Below, piece after piece: positions 51,339 to 59,965 of a DNA stretch of 64,000 bases (position 1 is its first letter; the number at the start of each line of letters is the position of its first letter). The DNA comes from Paenibacillus abyssi. Its GTDB lineage: Bacteria; Bacillota; Bacilli; Paenibacillales; Paenibacillaceae. Below the pieces are notes generated by a model. That model searched no databases, was not told the DNA's origin, and was given only the letters and a program-made list of their open reading frames with translations. A program made the translations under genes and the position numbers. Location of the stretch: the NCBI RefSeq assembly GCF_014640295.1, contig NZ_BMGR01000004.1, positions 62,001-126,000 on the forward strand, given 5' to 3'.

Positions 51339-52478
51339 ATGAAGAACGGAAAATTCACGCAAACGATCATTCAAATGCAATACGTCCCCAGATGGAGCGA
51401 GCATGCGCCAAAATTCCGTGACAATGCAGCCAGCCACAGCTTTAGGTGCGCAGCAATTGCTGTCTTGGTCGGTTTGGTGGAACATAAGCTGTTCAGTGAG
51501 CCGGTCGACCGGCTGCAGTTAGTTGCGAAGGCGCTGCTTCACGACTTGAATGAAACGAAGACCGGATCCATTAAACACGTCACCAAAAAAGACCCTTTTG
51601 TCATCGAGCATATCCGCAACTTTGAAAAAGAAGTGAATGAGGAGCTCGTCACTTACTTATCCAGATCGCTGCGGCCTTATTTCTATGATTACATCGTAAA
51701 TGCGGAGGATGATTCCTATACCGGGCGATTGGTGGCAGCGATCGATACGTTTGATGCGATGCTGTTTTGCCACCGTGAAGCGTTAAACGGCAATAATCCT
51801 TATTTCCACAAACAGTATGCGGCGCTGCATGCCGAGATCCACCAGTGTGAGCTGCAGTCGATGAAATGGCTGGCCGCTGAATATGACAAGCAGGGCGGGG
51901 TATACGAATTTCTCTGCCATCTGTTGAATCTGGATAATATCGACCGCTGGAACGGCAATTTCAACCTGATTCCGGACAATGATGCGACACACTCTTTCCG
52001 CGTAGCGGCGCTATCGTTGTTTAACGGGCTGCTGGAGCGCGAACGGTTCGGGCAAACAAGCCTCGACGTCTGCCGCCTACTTGGCAAAGCGCTCCTGCAC
52101 GATGTTAGCGAATCGTTAAGCGGTGATGTAAAGGGACCTTTCAAGCATTCCTTGCCAGAGGTCAAAATCGCGTTTGAAAAGTATGAAAAACAGATCGCAA
52201 CAGGCATCGTGAATCTGCTGCCCGAGCAGCTGCGCGAGGAAATGATTGATTATATGGTCGAATCCAAGGATGACACTTATGAAGGGGAGCTCGTCGATAT
52301 TGCTGACAAGCTCGATGCATTGATTAAAGCAAACCTGGAGATGAGGAATAATCCGCATTATGCGGAAACTTATTATGGACAGCTCGCAACCATCCAGCAT
52401 AAATTCGAGCATCCAAGCGTCATCTTCTTTCTCGCCTACATTTTGCATGACCTGACTTATGCGAATTATATTCGGTAA
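51339..52478 (+). CDS. Tandem HD-domain phosphohydrolase (YfbR-like, duplicated)
   Basis: 379 residues, ATG 51339 behind AGAAGGGAAG. Two HD domains: residues about 1-180 (RDNAASHSFRCAAIAVL, ALLHDLNETKTGSIK, AIDTFDAML) and about 195-375 (DNDATHSFRVAALSLF, ALLHDVSESLSGDVK, IADKLDALIK). Each keeps the His, His-Asp and late Asp metal ligands and the YfbR-type SHSF/THSF segment. YfbR is a single-domain 5'-deoxynucleotidase dimer; here two copies are fused. Divergent from fumarase. Confidence 0.83.
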   Translation: MKNGKFTQTIIQMQYVPRWSEHAPKFRDNAASHSFRCAAIAVLVGLVEHKLFSEPVDRLQLVAKALLHDLNETKTGSIKHVTKKDPFVIEHIRNFEKEVNEELVTYLSRSLRPYFYDYIVNAEDDSYTGRLVAAIDTFDAMLFCHREALNGNNPYFHKQYAALHAEIHQCELQSMKWLAAEYDKQGGVYEFLCHLLNLDNIDRWNGNFNLIPDNDATHSFRVAALSLFNGLLERERFGQTSLDVCRLLGKALLHDVSESLSGDVKGPFKHSLPEVKIAFEKYEKQIATGIVNLLPEQLREEMIDYMVESKDDTYEGELVDIADKLDALIKANLEMRNNPHYAETYYGQLATIQHKFEHPSVIFFLAYILHDLTYANYIR

Positions 52479-52655
52479 CGCATGGTTGAGGGGAGATAGG
52501 TAGTCTGTTGCCTATGTTTCCACTCCACGCACGGGCCCCAGTCTGTCCGCTTGACGTTCACATTTCAACTAAAATCTCCAGACCAATGGGATAGCCCCTT
52601 AAAAGCATTGGTTGTACCGCATTCACTGCGCAGTCGAATGTTCTTCCGATCGCTG

Positions 52656-52707
52656 TTGTTCCCGGATTCCCTTGCATGAATAGGCCGAGGTGGGAATCCG
52701 GGAACAA
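52656..52707. repeat. Perfect 16-bp inverted repeat with 20-bp loop
   Basis: TTGTTCCCGGATTCCC at 52656-52671 and its exact complement at 52692-52707. No T run follows, so it is not a simple terminator. It lies in accessory DNA just before the transposase remnant. Confidence 0.75.
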
Positions 52708-52793
52708 AGGCGACCGCTGACGCTTCTCCAGAATCATTCGATCTGCTTCGTCTAGGCGTAACCGTTTCTTTCCTAAAAAGCAAACAAAAAGAC

Positions 52794-52970
52794 ATGGCCC
52801 CGCTTACTTTGCCAATGGACTTGCAGGAAGATATCCCCGCAAAAGCCGTTCGCGAGAATAGCATGTTCATGTGGCTCGCCGCCCGGCAGTGCCCAGACTT
52901 TCGCACTATTAACCGCTTCCGGTCAAAGCCCATGAAGGACGTCCTCGAAACGAAATGGCGCCACAGATAG
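52794..52970 (+). pseudogene. Internally deleted IS1182-like transposase fragment
   Basis: A 58-codon frame holds two conserved pieces of IS1182-type transposases: the N-terminal LTLPMDLQEDIP and, joined directly after, ENSMFMWLAARQCPDFRTIN followed by RFRSKPMKDVLE. The roughly 50 residues normally between them, and everything after, are missing. The frame ends inside a palindrome, followed by an IS-type terminal repeat. A dead remnant. Confidence 0.75.
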
Positions 52971-53052
52971 GAGATCTGTGACGCCATTTTTACCGTTTTA
53001 GAGGTACCTATCAAGCTTCAATATCTCATTGAAGATCCCTTTTGGGACAGCT
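52953..53052 (+). mobile_element. IS1182-like right end: palindrome and TTTTGGGACAGC terminus
   Basis: Imperfect palindrome AAATGGCGCCACAGAT/ATCTGTGACGCCATTT (52953-52989) and, 47 nt later, CCCTTTTGGGACAGC. Same order of parts as at 36601-36708. The remaining sequence of 52479-53072 shows no intact gene. Confidence 0.6.
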
Positions 53053-53072
53053 CTTCTTTTAAGCAAATTATT

Positions 53073-53264
53073 TTACTTGCCGGAACGCAAAGCGAGCACG
53101 GATTTGCGTATTATACGGTACAATTCCTGCCAATCCGGATCGGCATCTGGGGGAAATGCCGTATCCTGCTCCGTTCGCCCGACTCCCGCTTCTTCCAGCT
53201 CGTTGGCATTCGGCATGCCTGATCGACTCTCTAGTTCAGAACCATTGCCTTGTTCATTCTTCAA
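53073..53264 (-). CDS. Small acidic hypothetical protein (63 aa)
   Basis: TTG 53264 lies 8 nt after AAAGGAG. Acidic, low-complexity first half (ELESRSGMPNANELEEAG), then PDADPDWQELYRIIRKSVLA and a basic end. The DWQELYRIIR helix looks folded. No family recognised. Sits between the IS remnant and the octamer repeat. Confidence 0.5.
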   Translation of the reverse strand: MKNEQGNGSELESRSGMPNANELEEAGVGRTEQDTAFPPDADPDWQELYRIIRKSVLALRSGK

Positions 53265-53332
53265 CTGTAACACTCCTTTACTAACTGACCAAGAGCAAGC
53301 AGAGCAAAACGCGGCGGTTATGCGCCTGTCAG

Positions 53333-53380
53333 TCTGTGAGTCTGTGAGTCTGTGAGTCTGTGAGTCTGTGAGTCTGTGAG
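53333..53380. repeat. Octamer tandem repeat TCTGTGAG x 6
   Basis: Six exact copies of TCTGTGAG, beginning right after the GTCAG at 53328-53332. It lies 70 nt upstream of the TTG at 53264, in the promoter region of the small acidic gene, and is followed by 120 nt of GTG/GCT-rich low-complexity DNA up to the SNF2 stop. Slippage-prone. Confidence 0.9.
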
Positions 53381-53500
53381 TCTGGCCTCAGTGCTTGTGT
53401 GCTTGTGTTCCGGTATGCAGTGTGTGCTGCTATGCTGGTGTACCCGAGTGCTTATGTGCGTACCCATCCACCGCACAGCACCGCACAGCTATTCAGCAGT

Positions 53501-56395
53501 TCACCCGTTCAGCCATGATTTGCGCAGGGTGAACAAGGAAGCAAGCTCATCACGCGAAAGCTCGGTGATCCAATTCTCGGATTGGCCGACAACCTGCTCG
53601 TTTAACGCTTGCTTACGCGCAATCATATCGTCAATTTTTTCCTCTAATGTGCCTAAGGTGACGAATTTGTGCACTTGCACATCCTTCGTTTGTCCGATCC
53701 GAAACGCACGGTCGGTCGCTTGATTCTCCACCGCCGGATTCCACCACCGGTCAAAGTGAAATACATGATTTGCAGCAGTCAGATTAAGCCCCGTACCGCC
53801 TGCTTTGAGAGATAGCACAAAAGCGCAGCGCCGTTCGCTGGGATTCTGGAACTCGGCAATCATCTCATCGCGTTCCGTTCTGGGCACTGCACCGTGCAGA
53901 TAGGAAACCCGCATGCCGAGCTGCTGCTCCAACTGCAACTTCAACATCTGGCCCATCCCGACAAACTGCGTAAAGATCAAACACCGCTCTCCCTCCGCCG
54001 CAATTTCCTCCACCATTTCCAACAAGCGAGTTACTTTATTGGACCTGGAAGCATCCCACTGGCCAGCCGCCGCCCACTCTTCCTTGTTCAGCAGAGAAGG
54101 ATGGTCACATACCTGCTTCAGCCGGGTCAAGGTTGCTAAGATCAACCCCCGCCGCTGCATTGGCGACAGGGTATCGAGCTTCTCCAGCAGATCGCTGACC
54201 ATATTTTCATATAACGTGCCTTGCTCCACCGTTAATGAAATATAAGTTTTCGCTTCATTCTTATCCGGCAAAGCCAGACGGATGGCCGGATCCTTCTTCA
54301 ACCGCCGCAGCATAAACGGCTTCACCCAGTGCTGCAATTGTCCGATCATCGCTTCATCGCGCGTCCGTTCGATCGGCTGCACCACTTCTCTGCGGAATTC
54401 CGCAAGGCTTCCCAAGTAACCCGGATTCATGAAATCATGAATCGACCACAGCTCCGTCAAGCGATTTTCCATCGGCGTTCCCGTCATCGCGATCCGGTGG
54501 CGTGCGGGAATTTTGCGGATGGCCGAGGATTGCTTTGTATATACATTTTTGATATTTTGCGCTTCATCCAAACACAAGGCGTTCCACTCGATAGAGCTAA
54601 GCTCCTCTTCATCCAACGGCCCTAAAGCGTATGATGTAATGACCAGGTCCGCATCGCGGACAGATTCCGCAAAGGCCTCTCCTTTTGACCTTCTGGGACC
54701 GTAATGGATGACCACTTTGAGCGAAGGCGCGAACCGCTCCAGCTCTTTCTTCCAGTTTCCGATAACAGAGGTCGGACAGATCAGCAAGGAAGGACCCGCG
54801 GAGGCATTCTTGCCTTGACTCTCTATAATATGAAGCAGGTAGGCTGTGAATTGAATCGTTTTTCCGAGGCCCATATCGTCGGCAAGACAACCTCCCAGCC
54901 CAAAACGCCTCAGAAAAGCAAGCCACGATACCCCTTGCATTTGATATGGGCGCAGCTCACCAAGAAACGACTCCGGCTTCTCCACAAGCGGCAGCTCTGA
55001 AATATGCTGGAGCTGTTCCATCCAGCGGCTTAAATGCTCGTTAAGCTCCACTTCGGTCTTAATGCTGACTTCATCCTCATTGCCATCCATTACATCTAAA
55101 GGCATCTCGCCCCGCAGATGCATCTCAAGCACATCCCGAAACGAGAGGCCGCGCTTCTTCCCGCTTTTCTTCATCCAGCGGCGCAGTTGCTCAAGATCGC
55201 GGGGATCAAGGTGGATCCATTCGTTCTTCAAACGAAACAACCGTTTGTTCTCGTCGACGAGCTTTCGGAATTCCTCCTCGGACAGATCAAGGTCCCCGAC
55301 AGCCAGCTTCCAATCAAACTGCACGATCGTATCCAAGCCGAACATCGGCTGGCCGGATGAACCTACGGATGATCTCACCTTCGCTTTCAACCGGAGCTTA
55401 CGGCTGCGGACAGCCTCCCACCAACCGGGCAACAGAACAGAACAGCCGGCTTCGAGCAGTTTGACGCTGCCATCCTCAAGGAACGCCCAGGCTTCCTGCT
55501 CCGACAGATTCATGCGTAACGTTCCTGGAGCAAGCGGATTTTCCCACTCAGGGAAAACCTGAAGCCATTTACGTTCCTCCTTCTCCATACGCTCCTTTAC
55601 AAAAGGAGCCCAGGAATCAGGAATTTCCGCTCCTTCCACTTCCCAGCCCCCCTCTGCACGCCGCAGCGCGGTACGGTAGCCTGTATCTTCCCTGCTCTGC
55701 AGCAGCACCGCGAAGCGCCAACCGCTCCACTCATCAGGCTCTATAAGCTGCAGCAGCACGCGAAACGGCGTTTCATCCTTTTTCCAGCCAAGCCCGATCC
55801 ACCAATCTTCTTCATCGCGGTATCCATCAGCCGACCGGTTATCACCGACCCGGTCGATCAGCCTGTGCCAGCTCAACGACGCTTCCTCACTGCTATGGAT
55901 CGCTTCATTGGCCGCTAAGCTGACCCATTGGTCAGGCACATGATGATTCACACCAGCCGCTGCCGCCGCCGATTTCCATTCCATGAGCTCCTGTCCCAAT
56001 GATTGCGGGCCATGCAGCTTCCAGCGCTGCCCTGCTGCTGACCACCCCGATACATTCGGCGCATACCAGCCTTGAAGAAGCGACGTCCTTACCATCTTCG
56101 CCGCTTGAATGTAGAGCAGCATCCGCTGCGTCCACTGCAGCTTCATCAATCGAACCGAATCAGGCTGGGATAAATAATCTGCTGCAAGCAGCGGTGAAAT
56201 CAGCAGCCCCTGAACTCCGCCAACGGTTTTCTCCTGAATATCTGCCCCGTACCATGAGCCTTCATGCCAGGCAAACAGCAGGTTTTTCAAACGCTGCATC
56301 GGTCCCGACCAATCGATCTCGGTTATCCATAGACCTTCGTTCTCCACCCAGCTCCCATCCAGCTTCCATGTCAACCTGTCGACCGTTCTGCTCAT
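53501..56395 (-). CDS. SNF2/RapA-type helicase
   Basis: 964 residues; ATG 56395 overlaps the preceding stop (ATGA) with GGAAGG upstream, so the frame start at 56482 is rejected. N-terminal 440 residues are the Trp-rich domain found in bacterial SNF2 proteins. ATPase motifs: QMQGVSWLAFL, DDMGLGKT (I), LVITSYALG, DEAQ (II), MTGTPMENR (III), LIFTQFVGMGQML (IV), LSLKAGGTGLNLT (V), ATDRAFRIGQT (VI). A DNA translocase remodelling DNA or RNA polymerase complexes; coupled to a SWIM-domain protein, a recurring bacterial pair. Confidence 0.93.
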   Translation of the reverse strand: MSRTVDRLTWKLDGSWVENEGLWITEIDWSGPMQRLKNLLFAWHEGSWYGADIQEKTVGGVQGLLISPLLAADYLSQPDSVRLMKLQWTQRMLLYIQAAKMVRTSLLQGWYAPNVSGWSAAGQRWKLHGPQSLGQELMEWKSAAAAAGVNHHVPDQWVSLAANEAIHSSEEASLSWHRLIDRVGDNRSADGYRDEEDWWIGLGWKKDETPFRVLLQLIEPDEWSGWRFAVLLQSREDTGYRTALRRAEGGWEVEGAEIPDSWAPFVKERMEKEERKWLQVFPEWENPLAPGTLRMNLSEQEAWAFLEDGSVKLLEAGCSVLLPGWWEAVRSRKLRLKAKVRSSVGSSGQPMFGLDTIVQFDWKLAVGDLDLSEEEFRKLVDENKRLFRLKNEWIHLDPRDLEQLRRWMKKSGKKRGLSFRDVLEMHLRGEMPLDVMDGNEDEVSIKTEVELNEHLSRWMEQLQHISELPLVEKPESFLGELRPYQMQGVSWLAFLRRFGLGGCLADDMGLGKTIQFTAYLLHIIESQGKNASAGPSLLICPTSVIGNWKKELERFAPSLKVVIHYGPRRSKGEAFAESVRDADLVITSYALGPLDEEELSSIEWNALCLDEAQNIKNVYTKQSSAIRKIPARHRIAMTGTPMENRLTELWSIHDFMNPGYLGSLAEFRREVVQPIERTRDEAMIGQLQHWVKPFMLRRLKKDPAIRLALPDKNEAKTYISLTVEQGTLYENMVSDLLEKLDTLSPMQRRGLILATLTRLKQVCDHPSLLNKEEWAAAGQWDASRSNKVTRLLEMVEEIAAEGERCLIFTQFVGMGQMLKLQLEQQLGMRVSYLHGAVPRTERDEMIAEFQNPSERRCAFVLSLKAGGTGLNLTAANHVFHFDRWWNPAVENQATDRAFRIGQTKDVQVHKFVTLGTLEEKIDDMIARKQALNEQVVGQSENWITELSRDELASLFTLRKSWLNG

Positions 56396-57969
56396 GTCAC
56401 GACCTTCCCTTTCCATAACTCTTCCTGAAGCGCACGCAGACGGGAATATTTGCTGACCAGTCCTTGGATATAACTCTCCCATTTGACCGGCTTATTTTCC
56501 GCTTTATACAGCTTCTCAAGCTTTTTGATCAGCTTTACTGCTGCACGGTAACCTTGCCGGTTGCGCGAGGTAATCGATTCATCGATCGCTTGATGATACA
56601 GCGGAATCAATACACGAGGCGCCGCTTTGCTAACAGAACGGACATCCTGGATATCCAGCTCATCCGGCCGAATGCCGAGATATAACTGCAAATCCGCCCA
56701 ACGCGCATAATGGCCGTTCTCCAGCCAATGCTCCGAAAGCTCTTGATAAGCAGCAGGCAGAAAAGCAATCATCCGGTCCGTCCACCCGGGCTGTTCAGGC
56801 TGGAGAATATCCGCTTTGCGGCACAGCGTCAAAAAGGGCTTTAGGATGACAGCATTACGGCAGGAGGCAAGCTGCTCTTCCAAGTAATCCATCCATAGGG
56901 AAAACAAGGCCCACTGCCGCTGTTCAAGCTTTTGTTCGGCAAAGCCGTATACAAGCTCGGATGTGCGGTCAAAATCAGCTTGCTTCATGCGGGCAACCGC
57001 ATGCTCGTCTTGATTTTCAATGACATCCAAGCAAGCCAATGTTGACTGGACAAACGCAAATGGCTTTACAAGCAAAGGCGAAACATTCAATGCTTCAGCT
57101 TGCAATTGGAGCCGTTCCGAAGCACGCCATTGCTCATCCGAAGACAAGGCTTCCCATACGACGTGGTACAAAAAATCCCAGCGCAGCAAGGTCGTCTCCG
57201 CATTCAAAGCCCTCTTCCGCAGAACGTCTACTAGGGCAAGCACCCATTGTTCTTCTTCCTCCGTGAATGAAGCCGGCTTCAGTGCTGCGGCTAATTCATT
57301 AAAATGAAGAATCCAGGGATCAACAGTGCGCGTAAAAGACATTTCATAATAATAACGGTTATATGAATCGGTAGCGGCATACGCCTTTTCGACTTGTTCC
57401 AGCACGAATTCGAGCGTATGCAGCCAGTGCAGCCGCTGCTTTACCCTTTCCCAGTGCTTTGCCGTCCCCTTCATTTCCGACAAGATGGGCTGCATAGGAT
57501 AGAGGGATTGCTTACACTGGCGCCATACCTCTCCGTATACGTTATGAAACCACTCCCGCCATACATGCACATCGTTTTCCTCATTCGGCCGATTCGGGGA
57601 AATGTCAGCTGCCTGTGCATTTTCCGTAAGGGTCACCTCCCCCGTTGTCCGGAGATAGATCGTTTCGGCATCCCCCCCGGTCATTGCGCTATAGTGAAAA
57701 AACACCGCCGCCATATGTTTGCAGTAGCCTTGATAGGGGCAGGTGCATTTGCTGTATGTGAACTCATCCGCATCCAGTACGACGGCATATACGCCGCTGC
57801 CGTTCACCGTACCATAGATTGCATTTCCTTCAACCACTTCAACCGTTGTGACTTTCCGTGAACGGTAATAATCCCAACCGCGCGACAGGATATGCCGCGG
57901 CATTAACGCGGCGAATTGCTGTTCTAAATAGGCCAATTGTTCATTTACCAGGCGAATCAACGCATCCAT
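56392..57969 (-). CDS. SWIM zinc-finger protein, partner of the SNF2 helicase
   Basis: 525 residues; ATG 57969 with GGAGAG upstream. SWIM motif near residue 75-90: KCTCPYQGYCKHMAA (C-x-C-xn-C-x-H). The rest is helical with TPR-like repeats and Trp/Leu-rich stretches. SWIM domains bind nucleic acid or proteins. Four-base overlap with the SNF2 gene shows they act together. Confidence 0.85.
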   Translation of the reverse strand: MDALIRLVNEQLAYLEQQFAALMPRHILSRGWDYYRSRKVTTVEVVEGNAIYGTVNGSGVYAVVLDADEFTYSKCTCPYQGYCKHMAAVFFHYSAMTGGDAETIYLRTTGEVTLTENAQAADISPNRPNEENDVHVWREWFHNVYGEVWRQCKQSLYPMQPILSEMKGTAKHWERVKQRLHWLHTLEFVLEQVEKAYAATDSYNRYYYEMSFTRTVDPWILHFNELAAALKPASFTEEEEQWVLALVDVLRKRALNAETTLLRWDFLYHVVWEALSSDEQWRASERLQLQAEALNVSPLLVKPFAFVQSTLACLDVIENQDEHAVARMKQADFDRTSELVYGFAEQKLEQRQWALFSLWMDYLEEQLASCRNAVILKPFLTLCRKADILQPEQPGWTDRMIAFLPAAYQELSEHWLENGHYARWADLQLYLGIRPDELDIQDVRSVSKAAPRVLIPLYHQAIDESITSRNRQGYRAAVKLIKKLEKLYKAENKPVKWESYIQGLVSKYSRLRALQEELWKGKVVT

Positions 57970-58009
57970 GCGACACTCTCCGATCATGTGAGCATCTTAT
58001 TATTATACC

Positions 58010-58054
58010 AAAAAAAATGCTTCCCCGCCGAATGGATATTCGTTAGAGAAGCAT
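58010..58054 (-). terminator. Terminator of the orphan kinase gene
   Basis: Stem ATGCTTC/GAAGCAT with an inner GAAT-ATTC pairing, then eight T on the minus strand. Confidence 0.8.
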
Positions 58055-58062
58055 AATTTCAT

Positions 58063-59811
58063 TTAATGAGGAATGATAATGACAATTGAAACTTGATTAG
58101 GCATATCCAAATCCAAGCTAATCGTGCCTTTGTACTGTTCTACGATTTCCTTCACAATCGATAAACCTAAGCCTTGATGGCCATTGCCTTTATTGGAATA
58201 ACCGGCTTCAAAGAGCGATTTGTTTTTCAAGTCGTCCGGGTTTTGGCAATAATTGCTGACCGAGAACAGAAGATAATGCTGTTCATCCGAGCCGCTTAAC
58301 GCGACCCAGCGCTTTTCTTCGTCCGGGTATTTCATGGCCTCATCGATTGCATTATCCACCAAATTGCCGAGCATTCTGGTTAGATCCAACGTTTTTACGC
58401 CCAGCTCCAATGAACTCATCCCTTGGAAATGGCTCTCGAACCTAACCTTATGGCTCTCCGCCTGGGACAGCTTTGAACGGACAAGCGCCGCGATCGCAGG
58501 ATTGCCGATATTGATAATATCGCTCAGCACATGAATTTCTCCCGCCAAATCCTTCGTATAGGACCTAAGCTCCTTCACCTTATTCATTTCCGCCAGGGAA
58601 TGAATCATCTGCACATGATTGAGAAAATCATGGCGCTGCACCCGGATCGAATGAAAGAGCTGATTGATTTCGTCCGAGTATCTGGCCTGGGCTTCACCGA
58701 CAACGCGGTCTCTCGATTTGCGGAAATATCTCATCGTAACGAAAACGATAATGACGCTTAACACCGATACAACGAGAATAATCAGTCCGATATTAAGAAA
58801 CTGCTTGTCGAGTGTATCTTGGATCGACTGATAATCCGACACAATGCTTAAAATGTAATGGTCGACAGGCTCGCTGTTTTCGTCGACAATGCTTGCCACT
58901 TTAGCGATCGGTACGGGAATGAACATTTTGAGCACATGTTTACCATTAATATCCGTATTGATTGTCACCGCTTCATTCGTATTGAATGCTTCCTGTACGC
59001 TTCCGACATCCTCCGGATCTTGATATTCATAAGTTCCATAGATAATTGGCTGCGTTGTAATATGGTCAAGATCCTCTCCGGTTTCCGTTTTCGTCCGGAG
59101 CATCCCGTCCGGGAATGTCTTCGGGTTAATGACCGTGATTTCCAGAATCGAAGGATTCTCCCGCAGCGTCTGTTCAATCATTGGATTGGCTCCGGTAATC
59201 TTTTCGTACTCTTCCTGCATATCGTAACTCACATAAGGATCGATAATATAGTTCGTGGTACCGTCATAATAATAACCCCACTTACGAATTTTACTTGTAT
59301 CGGATGTGGCCAGCTCGAATGGCCCGGTCCAGAAGTTACTGAGGGATTGTCCCCAGTCTATCGTGACCTGGTGATTGTCGAACAGCTCATTAAATGCCTG
59401 ATACCACGGATACCACGAGCTCGTATTGAGGCCAAGCTGCTGCGGATCGGAAGATTTATACAAAACAATATTGTCCTCCGTCCGTTTCAAAAGTGTAATA
59501 TGGAGGACACCCAGACGGTCACTAAGCTCTACAAGTTGCTCGTTGTCCACCTTTTCAATATCCGGATCAAGGGCATATTGCGCGGCAATGGATACGCTTC
59601 TCAGTTGATGGCCGATCAGCTCTTGGTATTTCTCTGCCCCCAGCCTGGACTGCTCGATCGATATTTCGATCTGTTTCGCCACTGAGCTCATCTCATGGCT
59701 GAGGCTTTCCTCCAACGATTTTTTTGTTGTGAAATAATAGACCGTATTATTTATGCCGAGCAGCAAGATGATAACGACGGTCGTAATCAACCAGGTATTA
59801 CTTCTTAACAT
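58063..59811 (-). CDS. CitA/DcuS-like sensor histidine kinase without adjacent regulator
   Basis: 582 residues; ATG 59811 (GGGGGA upstream) chosen over 59913. Helix (6-28), long extracytoplasmic sensor (30-330, double-Cache-like, with YPWYQAFNELFDNHQVT and MLRTKTETGEDLDHITTQPI), helix (340-362), then SpoOB-type dimerisation domain with RVQRHDFLNHVQMIHSL (phospho-His) and a divergent ATPase (LGNLVDNAIDEAM, GHQGLGLSIVKEIVEQYKG). Kinases of this class sense small acids or nutrients. No response regulator lies beside it. Confidence 0.85.
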   Translation of the reverse strand: MLRSNTWLITTVVIILLLGINNTVYYFTTKKSLEESLSHEMSSVAKQIEISIEQSRLGAEKYQELIGHQLRSVSIAAQYALDPDIEKVDNEQLVELSDRLGVLHITLLKRTEDNIVLYKSSDPQQLGLNTSSWYPWYQAFNELFDNHQVTIDWGQSLSNFWTGPFELATSDTSKIRKWGYYYDGTTNYIIDPYVSYDMQEEYEKITGANPMIEQTLRENPSILEITVINPKTFPDGMLRTKTETGEDLDHITTQPIIYGTYEYQDPEDVGSVQEAFNTNEAVTINTDINGKHVLKMFIPVPIAKVASIVDENSEPVDHYILSIVSDYQSIQDTLDKQFLNIGLIILVVSVLSVIIVFVTMRYFRKSRDRVVGEAQARYSDEINQLFHSIRVQRHDFLNHVQMIHSLAEMNKVKELRSYTKDLAGEIHVLSDIINIGNPAIAALVRSKLSQAESHKVRFESHFQGMSSLELGVKTLDLTRMLGNLVDNAIDEAMKYPDEEKRWVALSGSDEQHYLLFSVSNYCQNPDDLKNKSLFEAGYSNKGNGHQGLGLSIVKEIVEQYKGTISLDLDMPNQVSIVIIIPH

Positions 59812-59911
59812 GAATTGTCCCCCGTATTTCCATTCTGGTTTTCTATGTAGAGGGCGTAGCATTTCTTTATTATCAACGATTCTTGAAATTTTCACAATGA
59901 TTCTTTCACGC

Positions 59912-59945
59912 AAAAAACCCTCTTGCCTCTTATCGGCACAAAAGG
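59912..59945 (-). terminator. Probable terminator of the TPR gene
   Basis: Imperfect stem CCCTT...AGGG enclosing GCC/GGC on the minus strand, then TTTTTT. Confidence 0.5.
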
Positions 59946-59965
59946 GGAATTTATTAACTGGATAA

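Noticed and set aside
52565-53014. 149-codon minus-strand frame in the IS remnant
   Set aside because: Antisense to the recognisable transposase fragment and without family features.
53333-53380. Octamer array as a CRISPR
   Set aside because: Units are 8 bp, directly adjoining, with no spacers and no cas genes.
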